Shown: in pieces, positions 44,746 through 56,575 of the stretch
Layout: every line of letters starts with the position of its first letter
Numbering within the stretch: the first letter of the stretch is position 1
Assembly (NCBI GenBank): GCA_006384855.1
Contig: VCJN01002785.1
Location: 186,001-250,000, forward strand
Source of the DNA: Tetraselmis striata
Lineage: Eukaryota; Chlorophyta; Chlorodendrophyceae; Chlorodendrales; Chlorodendraceae
Reading direction: 5' to 3'
DNA: 64,000 nucleotides
Program-made: the position numbers and the translations under genes
The notes under the pieces: model-generated
Told to the model about the DNA's origin: nothing
Databases searched by the model: none
What the model saw: the letters and a program-made list of their open reading frames with translations, nothing else

Positions 44746-45560
44746 CTGGACACCGGCGTCTTACGTCGTTGCTGGTCCGGTCGAGTCCATGTTCGCTGTT
44801 CTTTGAGCACCCTCTCCCTTCCTGTCCTGTCGGCGCCTATACATTACATTCGGCCTAGTGCCGCTATTGGAGTGGCACGGGATGTTGTGCCGGGAAGGGA
44901 GTTCTACGTTCGGCGGAAGGGGACGCGACCGAGCTGGCGGCGGATCTGGCGCTGGGCGGAACAACGTGCGCTGGACACCGGCGTCTTACGTCGTTGCTGG
45001 TCCGGTCAAGTCCCTGTTCGATGTTCTTTGAGCACCCTCTCCCTTCATGTCCTGTCGGCGCCTCCACATACATTACATTCGGCCTAGTGCCGCTATTGGA
45101 GTGGCCCGGGATGTTGTGCTGGGAAGGGAGTTCTACGTTCGGCGGAAGGGGACGCGACCGAGCTGGCGGCGGATCTGGCGCTGGGCGGAACAAAGCGCGC
45201 TGGACACCGGCGTCTTACGTCGTTGCTGGCCCGGTCGGCTCTGCATTCCCTACTCGTTGAGCACCCTCTCCCTTCCTGTCCTGTTGGCGCCTCCACATTA
45301 CATTCGGCCTAGTGCCGCTATTGGAGTGGCCCGGGATGTTGTGCTGGGGAAGGCGTTCTACGTTTGGCGGAAAAGGACGCGACCGAGCTGGCGGCGCATC
45401 TGGCGTTGGGTGGCATGCGTCTGTTGCACGCCCGTGGCGCCCCGTTCTGGGTTGGACCCCCCCCCACTTCCGCTCCTTGTTGCGAGACCTCAACTTCGAA
45501 GCTCCATTCCTGTCGGCGCCTCCACACTACATTCGGCCTAGTGCCGCTATTGGAGTGGCC
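44746..45560. repeat. ~225-bp tandem repeats
   Basis: ctggacaccggcgtcttacg starts at ~44,746, ~44,971 and ~45,200, with partial later units carrying cggcctagtgccgctattgg at ~45,306 and ~45,536. Units differ by substitutions and small indels. The ORFs reading through (LDTGVLRRCWSG) are repeat artefacts in the absence of any domain. Confidence 0.85.
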
Positions 45561-45833
45561 CGGGATTGTGTGCTGGGGAGAGCGTCCCTACTGCATGGAG
45601 CGGCGGCTGGCTGGTGGCGATGCCTGGTCGGAGGCTACCATGGCGGTTCCCGCCTCTGTTGGCCCGTAGCTGGATTTCCTTCTGGATTTTCTTCTGGATT
45701 TCTGTGTGGATTTCTTGAATGTTGCGTCTAGCTCATGTAATCATTGCTACCTGCACCGGGTACTTAATCCTTACTTGACGACTACCTTTACTGGCGCGAA
45801 CGGAAATCGAAGCCATCTCGTACCTGTGGCTTC

Positions 45834-48440
45834 GTGGCACCTGTCAAGAAGCTAGGCGAGGGCAGGGCCCCGGACGTGCGGCCTATGGCGGTCGGGGAGG
45901 CGGAGCTGCGCGCAGCGGAGCGGGCAGTGGTGGACAACATGAAGGAGGCATATGTGTCGGTGCTTGCTCCATCTCAGCTCGGCGTTGGCATTTCCGCGGG
46001 CGACTCTATGCTCATCCACGGCGTCCGGCTCATCGCCGAGAAGCTTGGCCCACGTGCCGTCATCGTCCAAACCGACCTTCGCAACGCTTACAACGAAGCA
46101 TGGCGCCGCACTATTATCCAACGCCACATCGACTGCTCTCCAATACACCCTATCATCCCTGCGCTCCTAGCCTCCCTCTCCACGGATTCGTATCTGGTCG
46201 TGGACGATCGGTCCGCCCCTCTGCGGTCGGAGGACGTCGTGCAACGGGGCGCACCGTTGGCCACGACTTCCTTTTGCGTCGCGATTCACCCCAAGGTGCA
46301 ACACTGTGACAACACGTTGGAGGTCACCGACGGGGCGGCGCGCTTCAACGCCGACGATGGATTTTTGGTGGGCCTCCCGGAGCACGTGTGGCCGGCTCTT
46401 CACGCCTTCCGCACGTCCATCAAGGCGTCCATGGGGCGTGATGTGCGCTTCGACAAGATGCACGCGTACAACGCAGACATGGAGGCCGCGCGGCGTGAGG
46501 CTCCGGCCGACATCGAGTGCCCCGAGCTAGATGGCCATCACGGCATCGCGATCCTCAACGTGCCGCTCGGATCGCCAGAGTATGTGCATGCATACATGCG
46601 CGGCAAGGCGGAGGAGCTACGAGAGGAGGTGGACGCTAGCCTGAGCAAGTTCCTATCTACCAAGCCGAGCCGTCGGTACACCCACGCCCTGCATCACCTC
46701 GCAGCATGGGCCCGGCTCAAGCATTGCATGCAACACAAGGCGGGGTATTGGCTCCGCAATTGCCTCCCGTCCGAGGTGGAAGCCTTTGCGGAGGCAGTGG
46801 ACACCACCGTCCTCGCGGCGGTCGAGCGGGTGCTAGGGGTCTCTTTTGATCCCTCCATGTACGGCACCGACACCAATCCGGTGGTCACCGATTTCCTGTC
46901 GGATCTTTTGCACGACCCCAACCCCATGGCAGCGGACGTGGCTACCCTGAGCGAGGATGCAATGGCCAGGGCGTGCTGCAGGCTTCAGCTCCCCATCCGG
47001 TTGAAGGGCGTTGGCATCCGCGCGCGCCGCATGGCTAGCGTTCGTGACGCCGCCTTTATCGGTTGCATGAATGGCATCCTCCCAAGGTTTCTAACTAGGA
47101 ACTCCGGCACCAACACCCCCACCCCTTGTTTCTTTGACCCACAGCTTGGGTCCGTACTTGGCCGAGCGAGGCAGCCTCGAGGTAACTTCTTCCGCATGCC
47201 GGTATATATGACCACGCACTTCCTCAACGATGCTCGTGGGTCGGGCAGCTACGCCGCGGTGGTGCGCGAGGCGTGGGGCCGCCTCCAAGCGGCTACTGCT
47301 AGCCACCTCAGCGACGCAGATGCGCACATGATGGAACGGGAAGCGAAGGCTGCGTCGGGCTCACAAAAGGAGCTGACGGCATTCTAGACCATGCCAACAA
47401 CTCCCGGCTTCAAAATGAGGTGTGCGCTCTCCATGCCACATGTAGGGAACGGGTCTTGTTCAACGAGCTCGATGCGGCGTGCGTCGGGCATGTGGACAGT
47501 GGCCATCCCCACCGCGCGGACGGTCATGACTCCGCATGAGCTGCGGGAGGTCGCGGCCGGGTACTTCTTTCTGCCTAGCCCGTGCTTGGCCCCGGTGGTT
47601 GGGAGTCAGATCATTCTGCCCTCGACCGAACACAACCCCGTCACTATTGACCTATACGGCGACGCGCTCATGAACCTCCCGGCACCTGGAGACGCCCATT
47701 GGCGTGTACAGCACGACGCTATCGCAGACGCCTTCCGCGATCAATGTGTTCACGATCTGGGCATGGTTGTACGCCGGGCGGTGGATGACTTGTTCCAGCA
47801 AGCAGTGCCTCTCGGCAACACCGTAACCAAGGATAAACTCAAGGACTAAGTGCCGGACGCAGAGCTCTCCGGTCCGGTGTTCAACATTGTGACCGGGAGC
47901 TATGATCCCCGGAGCTTGAAACCCATGTTGCTGGAGTTCAAGACTATGCGGTACGGGGTCAAGTACACTGCAACGCCCCGGGCCACGGTTGTGGATCGGT
48001 TTGTTTGAGCGCTCCCTGGTGGGCGACATACAACGGGCTGGCAACGGGGTTGGCAACGGGGTTGGCAACGCGAGATGCGCGCGGCACAACACGGAGCCCA
48101 GAGACAGAAGGGCCCTCTTCGAGACATCATGGATATGTCGGAGTACACGGGCATGGTCTTCGGCATTGTGGGTGAGGTGAGCAAGGGGGTGCGCCACACG
48201 GTGCGCCATGTCGCATCATTGGCCGCGGACCGGGGTGCCCTCTCATCGCGAGGCACTCGGTGCACCACCCGGGCTCACCAGGAGGCCTTACTCGCAAGAG
48301 ATTTCCTCGGGGCCCTGAGCTTGGTGGCGGCTCGAGAGCGTGCTCGCTGCCTCATCAGACGGCGCAGATTCGTCTGCCATCCCGTTGCCGAAGCGCAGGA
48401 CGTCCGAGGATCACCCTCACACAAACGTACACGCGTGGCG
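45834..48440 (+). pseudogene. LINE family 1, copy B (longest 5' end)
   Basis: This copy extends further 5' than copy A: RPMAVGEAELRAAERAVVDN and LAPSQLGVGISAGDSML precede TDLRNAYNEAW, which is the normal N-terminal part of this RT type. The frame is open to 47,387 and then broken. Relative to A and C it has several exact small insertions (near 47,163, 47,203, 47,214, 47,479 and 48,000) that destroy the frame. Its 3' end diverges at ~48,430, just before the Harbinger-like element. Confidence 0.8.
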
Positions 48441-48530
48441 CCTACTAGTCCGTTGCTAACACCCGCTCTTGGACCCTACGCGCTGGCCACGGTATGAAAT
48501 GAATGATGTGCCTAACCTCAGCAATACGTA

Positions 48531-49131
48531 GTGATGACATCTGACGACATGCAGCTCTGCCCTTACAGCTTGTATCCCTGGGAGTTTTTTGATGCTCAGC
48601 CATACCTGTGGGAGATTACTGGCAAGGAGCTGCCTGATTCGGCAACACGGACGACTCGCCTGGATGTGAACGAGGGGGATGAGTACGACCCGCCCCCATC
48701 CCCCACGCCACCGCCCAAGCGGTCCAGGTATAGCCTTACTGCAGTACCTGCGCTAGCTTGCATACAAATTGGACAGGCAGCTACATATTTCTTTCAACTT
48801 ATGGCGCATTGTGCTGCTAGATTCCGTCAGGGCTGGCCATGCTAGCGCCGCTACGACAGGGCCTCAGGTGATGTGGAAGGAGGGAGGCACCACCCCAGCT
48901 TCAAGAGCGCCAAAGGACCTTACATCCGCCATCACTGGACTGATACAAGTGCAAGCTGAGAAGATGAGGCAGAAGATGAGGGATACCGCTGCAGGTACAT
49001 CGGCAGCGAGCCAGCCGACAATAAATGAGTTGATTGCCATAAGCGGTACACCTACGTTGCCGGAGCACATACGGCATGGGGCTGAGAGGATGCTAGAGCA
49101 GAGACTAGGGTTGTCGACGGAAGGGTCATGA
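48531..49131 (+). pseudogene. Possible Harbinger accessory (MYB-like) protein, C-terminal part
   Basis: Two frames hold an acidic/proline stretch (NEGDEYDPPPSPTPPPKRSR) and, from ~48,840, a helical Gln/Lys-rich end (DLTSAITGLIQVQAEKMRQK, ISGTPTLPEHIRHGAERMLE). PIF/Harbinger elements carry a second ORF with a MYB-like domain. The position next to a Harbinger-type transposase on the other strand suggests that this is its tail. The N-terminal MYB part is not visible; the LINE copy B ends just upstream. This is inference from context. Confidence 0.35.
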
Positions 49132-49289
49132 AGCGTTGGTTATTGTCTGTTTCTCAGCTGCGCAAATCGCTTGCGTCCTGTCAGCAGCGATGTGTAACAG
49201 ACAGTTCATATACCTGCAAACAGGAGGAATGATTGCGTGTTTTGGGTTTATATACCTGCAGGAGGCCTGCAGATATCTGTACGTGTTGT

Positions 49290-49470
49290 TGCTGTTGCTG
49301 CTGCTGCTCAGAAGCTGCAGCAGCAGATATGGAATATATGTGGAACGTATACATCATAGGCCTGCATAAATCTGTACGTGATGTTGTTGCTGCTGCTGCT
49401 CAGCAGCTGCAGCAGCATGCGGATATGGAATATATGTGGAACGTATACATCATAGGCCTGCAGAAATCTG
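49290..49470. repeat. 96-bp tandem duplication with CTG/CAG tract
   Basis: gatatggaatatatgtggaa followed by cgtatacatcataggcctgca occurs at ~49,326 and ~49,422. Between lie gctgctgctcag and agctgcagcagc, which together form hairpin-prone (CTG)n/(CAG)n sequence. Confidence 0.8.
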
Positions 49471-49498
49471 GAACATCTCGCATCAAACACTGTGTATT

Positions 49499-50970
49499 TT
49501 AACGGTTGCTTCTGGGACGCACTCTTCCCAGGGCAGCTACATGATCGGTGAGCAACACCCTCTGGCTGATTTTGGGATGTTTTTTGAGGCCACGTTCGGA
49601 TTCTGTGACCTTATCCTGCCGCAGAGGCCGGAAGCAGTCACCAATCCTACGCTCGCTGGTCAAAGCAGAGCCTAGGGGTAGGTTGTCCTCTATAGCTATG
49701 TTGTGTAAATAATGGATGCATGCAACGACAGCCTTTGTTATGTTCTGTATGTTGCCACACATAGGACGGCGCAAGATACCAAATCTAGCGACCAGCGGGC
49801 CAAATGCACACTCCACATTTATCCTGCATCTACTTTGATAAAAATTGAAGTTGTCCTTGGCCTTGTCTTTCCTAGCCTGCGCGATCCCCCAGGGTGTAAC
49901 CAGGCAATCGCTACAGACGTACGCTTCATCTCCAGCCAGCCAGTACCCTTCTGGTAAAGGCCTTTTTGTCCAGTGCATGTCCCAGGGAGCACATCTTCCA
50001 AGCAAGGCTGGCATGGGTGCTACCTTGGGTGGACAGGTCGAAGTAGACAATCCTCATGCGTGCGTCCGCAACCGCCTGCAAGTTGATGCCGAAGAACCCC
50101 TTCCTGTTCCTGAAATGCTTGACGTTTTTCACAGCTGCTTTGGTGGGTTTAGCGATGCGCAATGCCATTCCATCCACTGCGCCAATGCATCCACTCATTA
50201 CCCACCCACTCCGTGCCTGCATCTCCTCCGCCATAGTCTTCAAGAGGTCGGTGTCGTAAGGCTTGAATGGCTTGTGATAGAGCACGTCAAGAGCATCTAT
50301 GACTGGCCATATACACCCCTCGTAAAGGGTGGTCATTCCAAGGCCAAACAGATCCTCAGAGTCCTGGAAATTCGCACCAGCTAGCCACCTCAAAGTGGCC
50401 GCTAATCGCAGCTCCAGTGGGACCCAGCTGCCTGAAGACCTCACCGCATGTAGCTTTCCTGCGTCGCTGATGTCGATGAGCGGCGCGAGCTCGTCAACTA
50501 GCTGGAAAAAGCGTTGCTTTGTCTCCTTGAAGCGGCGGCGGAAACGCTTGTCCCCATAGCGACGAATTCTGCGCTGCGCGTCTCTGCGCTCCTGGGTCCG
50601 CTTCTCGTTTGCTTTCCTATCGACGTGACGCAGACCGCGGTTGCCATGTGTAGCGGACACGCCGTCGTTGTCGCTATGGTCAACGAAGCGCGGCACCACC
50701 ATCGCTCGCAGCAGCTCCAGCAAACCCTAGCGGCAGAACGAATGCGCACAACTCTTCGTCATCTGAGTCCCACTCGCCGTCGGAGTCCGAGTCCGGGTAC
50801 GCGGTAGAGTACAGTAGTGCTAAACCGGGCGCCTCGCTCGGGGTGGGGGTGAAGACGGGGAGGACGCATTTTGGCGGGAGGTGGAGAGGCGGGCTGCGGG
50901 CGCGGGGGACATATGCACCGCGTTTCCGCCGCTGCGCGTATGTATGAAATGCTGTTTTTTGCGGCGGCAC
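49499..50970 (-). pseudogene. PIF/Harbinger-type transposase, frameshifted
   Basis: The minus-strand order is an acidic N-terminus (DSDSDGEWDSDDEEL, ~50,790), LLELLRAMVVPRFVDH, RRRFKETKQRFFQLVDELAP (helix-turn-helix region), CIGAVDGMALRIAKPT (first catalytic Asp), VYFDLSTQGSTHASLAWK (second Asp region), GYWLAGDEAYVCSDCLVTPW, and INVECAFGPLVARFGILRRP (catalytic Glu). This is the DDE_Tnp_4 pattern. Frames shift near 50,700 and near 49,960. The usual HDS after the second Asp region reads HAS. The frameshifts make it nonfunctional as read. Confidence 0.8.
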
Positions 50971-51069
50971 GCGTGCGCTTATTCGCCCAATGCCACCGGC
51001 TACGTGGCAGCACGATATCGCGTATCGTTAGGGCGGCACGCGGCTGGGGCGGCACGCGACCCGTGGTAT

Positions 51070-52950
51070 GAAACGGACCTCAGACCCCATACCCATAGAG
51101 CGTGGCCTCCGACAGGGATGCCCCGCTTCCCCCATCCTATTTAACATATTTATTAATAACGATATATTCGATGGGGTAGAACATCTAGGGTGTATGTGAT
51201 GTACCAGGGTGCACCGACACATTAGCGGCAAGGCAACCATTAAGGGTGCCAGGTCAGTTATACGCGGACGACGCTGTTGGTATCACAGGCTCGTTCGATA
51301 ACCTGCATGCCATGTTCGCCCACTTCTCGCAGTGGGCGGAGGACCATTTTATGGGGTTTGGGGTACTTAAGTGTGGGGTGATGGCATTAGGCCGATATTC
51401 CGACGAGACCGCGTTACGCGAACAAGCTGCCCGATGGCAGCTTGGGGGGGGAACGGGTACCGGTTGTAAATGAATATAGGTACTTGGGTACGGTCATTGA
51501 GTCGGATTTAGGTATGCAACACATAGTAGACGACCGGGTTAAGAAGGGTAAACGCGCTATTGAGGCGCTCGATTCGGTATTAGTCGGTGGACGGGACATA
51601 ATTATTCCTATTAATGTGCGTGTGTCGGTTTTTTAAAACCTGTGTATTGCCGGTTTTAACTTATGGGTGTGAAGTATGGGGCATGGATAGAAGTAGCGGC
51701 GCAAATAAATTACAAACCGTACTCAATCAGTGCTTGCGTTGCCTCATTGGGGAAGGTAAAAACTCCCCTGGGGTGGCCACTGCACCGATGATGCGGGAAT
51801 TGGATATTGCGCCCATAGAGGCTACGGCCGCTGCGGCACGGGCTCGGGCGTTCCTTAAAGCATCCCACTTGAACACATGTATAACCCATTTAGTAGATCA
51901 GCCAAGTCGGGCGCGCACTAACACGTGGACGTCGGGGACTGTGCGGTGGTTAGATCGACTAGCTAGCTAGGGCGAACGTAGGGCTAGCTGAGGGGTCTTC
52001 CACTTCCACTTCCACTTCCACTTCAACTTCCACTTGAGTGGAGGTCCCTAGCCGCGCGCCATGCCGCTAAACTAGTAAAGGCATCGGTGTGGGCGCGTTA
52101 CGAATCGTCGGCATCGTTAGCACGCAATAACACCTGGGGTATATATGTCCAGGCGTCCTATGCGTCAAACCCGTTGCCACAGTACGGTGTGGATGTCCCC
52201 GCGGGGGTTGTGGCCGGGTTGCACATTATGATACAATTACGCACCCGAGTATTTCCCACTGCCCGCCGATTGGCCCGGATTCATGCCATGCCTGAGCGGT
52301 TCCTTGAACACTGCCCTGCATGTGGCGGAGGTGAATCTGAGACTATCGAACATATGTTGGTGGAGTGCCCGCGGTGGAGGTATCACCGTCATAATTTTGG
52401 GTTGTTAGTTCCCGAGTTCAGGGATTTTGTTAGTAGTCAGGTTAGTGCGTCAACGCCTGAGGACTTAACTGCCTTTATTTCGGGCGGGGTCCCCCCCTCC
52501 CTTCACGGCGCCCTGGATTTTACTGGGAATGGGAAATTTTTCCAGCTATGGCGTCGGGCCCTCCCTCACATTGCCTTTTTTGTTGCACATGTACCGCACT
52601 CCCGAAGTGCTTTGCTCCGCGGGTTGGGGCTTGCCCCAACTCGCATTACTCGAATGGGCCGACGCCCAAACGGGTAGGCCGGACCTTTCGTGGTCAGTGC
52701 CGGGTATTCTGATGGCAGTGTTTTAGACGGTGATCCAACAGTGTTGGAAATTCCGTCACTGGCCTCCAATTAGTCTTGCGAAATGCTTCGGCAATTTGCT
52801 TGATGACTATAACGGAGCGTCGTCGCCCACCCAGGGCTTTCCGTAACTGGATTGCTGCCTAAACGTACGGCCGTCGCAGAGACGCTGCAAGGGTTTCACA
52901 AGTGCCAGTCCTGTCCCGGGGGCGGGGAAAAAAAACAAAAACGAACCCGG
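51070..52950 (+). pseudogene. LINE family 2, longer 5'-truncated copy
   Basis: RT motifs: IERGLRQGCPASPILFNIFI, LYADDAVGITGSFDNL (YADD), NEYRYLGTVIESDLG and CVLPVLTYGCEVWGMD, followed by HCPACGGGESETIEHMLVEC and a 3' UTR ending in an A-rich tail (~52,925-52,945). Stops or frame changes occur at ~51,199, ~51,470, ~51,635 and ~51,970. It is distinct from LINE family 1 in every motif. The 5' part is cut off next to the Harbinger-like region. Confidence 0.8.
52000..52035. repeat. (CTTCCA)n microsatellite
   Basis: About six cttcca steps interrupt the LINE family 2 ORF between the RT and zinc-finger parts. Confidence 0.8.
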
Positions 52951-52968
52951 GCGCAATGACGAATCGTC

Positions 52969-54430
52969 ATGTGGATAACTACGACTATTAGTACATGGGA
53001 GCGCGAATCTCACCCGTACTATTCAACAAGAGTGGGGAATTTTGTGTACATTATAGCTAGTACTGCTGAACGGGCCTGCCCGCCGTCCGATCAAAGGTCA
53101 TCGGACGGGCGGTTTGGCTGCCGTGTTTTGCCAAAGAGTGCTCACGTTACATAAATATTTGCGAGGGGGAGGGGGGGTGGGCAGGTAGCGGTATGCCGAA
53201 GAATGTTTGAATTACAATATTCGCGACAGTTGCCGTCGGGGCATGTGGCGGGGGGCGGGGGGGGGGGGGGGGGGGCGGGCGGGCGTGGCCCCCCCCGGCC
53301 CCCCGCCCCCCCGCGCCCCCGCCGCTCCCGCCGGAGGAGTGAGGGGAGGGGGGTAAGGGGGCGGGGGCCACTGCTTGTTCTTGTTCTTGCGTGCCCGGGG
53401 GGCCCTCCGCTTGGACGATCTCGCTGCCTCCGCCTCCGCCTCCGACTCCGCGACCGTCAGTTTCTTACCTCGGCGCATCTTCACTGGCCTCTTCCGCTTC
53501 TTGTCATCCGTCAGTGTCTTCACCACTCCGGGAGGCTGTGCCGTCGACGACGCCGCCATGAGCTTCCTTGCCTTGGCGTCGGGACGCCCCCTGTGCCCAG
53601 ACGCCCACAACAAGCCACAATCGTTTCGCCTCCAAGCGGCTGAGGATGCGGCCTCCTCGGCCACCACGAGTTGCGCCGCTGGCGCTGTGGAAGCCTTGGC
53701 GTTGAGGTGGGCCTTACGGCGCTCCCGGACGAACCTGCGCGCGGCACAAGTTAGCCATGAGTGGGTGCGTGCTAATGTGGAGGCGGTGCTGGCGGAGTGC
53801 ATTGGCGGTGCATAGAATAGCGTGTCGCTGGGATTTTGGCTGCATATGACGCCGTATTCCCATCCATCCGGCACGGAATGTCCGGTTTTCACACATTTTT
53901 GTGGGAATATAGTGTGAATATTACGCGTCTTTTACACCGGGTGGATGGGCATCCCGCGTCCGATGCACCCCGAATCGATCTCACCAACACGCTACTCTAC
54001 GCACCGCCAATGCACTCCGCCAGCCCCGCCTCTTTCCGCGCGCGTCCTACGTTGCATTGTGTATACATACATACGTACATGTACTGCTCCGAAACCAGCC
54101 CACATGTCTTTTACGCCGGGTGGATGGCTGGGCATCCGGCGTCCGATGGACCCCAATTATTTGCAGCACGCTACTCTACGCACCGCCAATGCACTCCGCC
54201 AGCCCCGCCTCCATCCGCGTGGGAACTGGTAGTAAGTGTTGTTGTGTGCGCACATCGTGACAACATTACACGCACGGCGGGAATGGCAATTAGCGGTGGA
54301 TAATGTGAAGGCGTTTTCGAAATCGACGGAGAATGAGGCGGTGCTGGCGGAGTGCATTGGCGGTGCATAGAATAGCGTGTCGCTGGGATTTTGGCTGCAT
54401 CTGACGCCGTATTCCCATCCATATACACGC
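52969..54430. mobile_element. Deletion-bearing relative of the CACTA insert's left third
   Basis: This is colinear with 5188-6020, then jumps at gctaatg to the equivalent of ~6735, and carries one to two diverged ~370-bp units. The terminal CACTGTGAG repeat is not present at either side. The left edge abuts the LINE family 2 tail. It is therefore a fragment or internal-deletion derivative. Confidence 0.7.
53380..53892 (-). CDS. Conserved basic Ala/Glu-rich ORF of the CACTA-like relative
   Basis: This minus-strand frame is open across the stretch that carries a stop in the 5.9-kb copy: HSWLTCAARRFVRERRKAHL, WRRNDCGLLWASGHRGRPDA, MAASSTAQPPGVVKTLTDDK and KRKRPVKMRRGKKLT. Its upstream ~45 residues come from the tandem repeat fused by deletion, so the start is artificial. 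No family is recognised. The lysine-rich block could direct it to the nucleus. Confidence 0.4.
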
Positions 54431-54439
54431 GCGCCGTAT

Positions 54440-54856
54440 TCGCTCTTTACACGCTCTATAGTAGGCTGCCCGTCCATGGGCGGCACATCCGATGGCACAT
54501 CCGGCTTGGACGGCACATCCGGCTCGACAATGGTTCAATGATCATATTGGTAATATAGAGGTGTGATTACACCGGGCTCCTTTGTCACCGGTATATTGGC
54601 ACCGTTAAGATTCTAGTTCGAATTTCGCCACACGTTTTCGTATGGGTACCGCTTGGACTTCCCGATGCCCAGCGGCGTTAGCGACAGCATGCCACAACCT
54701 TGCTACACATGACGCACCCGCACCACGAGAAGAGTTCACCTTCTGCCTTTGCGCTAACTGACCAGCTAGCGCGACACACCCACCCTGCTATGCTACCTTT
54801 TTTATTGCGGACAATACGGCTCCACAATGGCTAAATCAATGTTAACTATCAGTATA
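54440..54856. other. Short gene-free stretch
   Basis: It contains a triple ggcacatccg-type microrepeat (~54,481-54,525). Nothing else is recognised. Confidence 0.5.
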
Positions 54857-55850
54857 TGTCGGTACTTTTTTCTGCCGAGCCCATGTATGGCCCCGGTGGT
54901 TGGGAGTCATATCATTCCGCCCTCGACCGAGCACATCCCCGCCATTCTCGACCTCTTTGGCGAGGCACTCATGAACCTCCCGACACCTGAAAACGCTCAA
55001 TGGCGCGTGCAACACGATGCTATCGCTGGCATCTTTCGCGATCAATGTGCTCACGGTCTAGGCATCGTTGTTCATCGGGAGGTGGATGACTTGTTCATGT
55101 TGGCAGTGCCTCTCAACAACACCGTACCTAGAGACGAACTCAAGGACTTGGTGCCGGACGCGGAGCTCTCCCTCCGGACCATCAATGCCGTGACCGGGAG
55201 CTATGATTCCCGGAGCTTGAAGCCCACGCTCTATATATACCGGGGTTCAAGATTATGCGGTACGATGTCAAGTACACTGTGGTGCCCCGGGCTACTACGG
55301 TTGTGGATCGGTTTGAGCACTCCCAGCTAGGCGACATGCAACGGCGGGGGCTGGCACTGCGGGATGCGGCGTCGCACAACTCGGAGCCGAGACACAAGGG
55401 CCCAGTTCGAGAAATCATCCTCGACACATCGGAGTACACGGGCATGGTCTTCGGCATTGTGGGTGAGGTGAGCAAGGGGGTGCGCCACACGGTGCGCGAT
55501 GTCGCATCATTATTGTCCGCGGATCGGGGTGCCCTCTCATCGCGGGGCACTCTGTGCATCACCCGGGCTCATCAAGGGGGCCATACTGTCAAGATATTTT
55601 TTCGTGGTTTTGAGCTTATTATTTGGTGGCGGCTCGAGAGCGTGCTCGCTGCCTCATCAGACGGCGAACCTGCCATTGCGTGCGTGGATCGCCATCGCTC
55701 ACATGTGCCCACGTGGCTCGGACTCCCAACCGGGCGCGCGTCACTCATCCATCCCACCTCTTGGGGATGCGGGCCGTTTTTATGCGGCTTGTGTTGATCT
55801 TTCAGTATTGCGCTTAGCTTAGGTTTTCTTGCTGGCCTTTGTGATTCACA
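54857..55850 (+). pseudogene. LINE family 1, copy D (3' part)
   Basis: It matches the last ~third of the copy A protein (LVPDAELSLRTINAVTGSYD, EYTGMVFGIVGEVSKG) and the 3' UTR ending ...gtgattcacaccag, like ttgtaattcacacca in copy A. Frame breaks occur at ~55,236 and ~55,575. Confidence 0.75.
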
Positions 55851-56575
55851 CCAGTACCTGTCGAAATCATATAGCGACTAATCATCCGCAAAAGTAAACG
55901 CTGCGAGACGGACGGGATATATTAAACCCGTACGGTATGTTCATGGGGGTTAAAATCCGTCCACCGTTTTTCGGGTCTCGCCCACCGCCCGGCGTGAGTA
56001 AACCTTATATGGAAAGGCGCGTCGTATAAATAAGATACAGGCAAGTGCTGCGTGCTAGGAGATCAACACAAAGTAAGTACTGATACTACACACGCGGATG
56101 AACGGTTATCATCGGCCTCTTGCGCTTCCGCGCGGGAACCCTCACCTGGTCGTGTGGGGCGGCCGGCCTTGCCGCCGGCGGGGTACGGGTACCGCCGTAT
56201 CGTTCGCCCGCCTCAAGCACGCTGGATCGCCGCCCCCCACGAAGAGCTTCTTTAGCCGCTGGTGACGGCGTGTTTAACGCGGGTTCTGCGAGGTTGTGTA
56301 AATACTCGTACCACGCTGCGGCCAGGTTAGTCCTGCTCAAACTCGCGGTTGGGGGGTGTCACACAAGGAGTCAAACTATACCGGAGTCGCAGCGGCAGAT
56401 CTACTGACGCCAACAACCTCGACTGCGACTCAGAGTAGAGGCTGTCCTGACCTCGCACAACTCCCACACGTGCTGATCCAGCGGCGTTGAAGAAGAGGGC
56501 AGGTCCCCCGTTTCCAACGTCAGCCACTCTCGCTGCAGCTCCAAGGTGCATAAACTTGACAGCGCATAGGCCACC
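55851..56575. other. Upstream region of VAP, no gene
   Basis: Its left part is AT-rich and its right part GC-rich. Small minus-strand ORFs lack motifs. The promoter and 5' UTR of VAP should lie here. Confidence 0.5.

Noticed and set aside
44524..45731. ORFs LDTGVLRRCWSG... and their minus-strand partners
   Set aside because: They are explained by the ~225-bp tandem repeat; overlapping frames on both strands are equally open.
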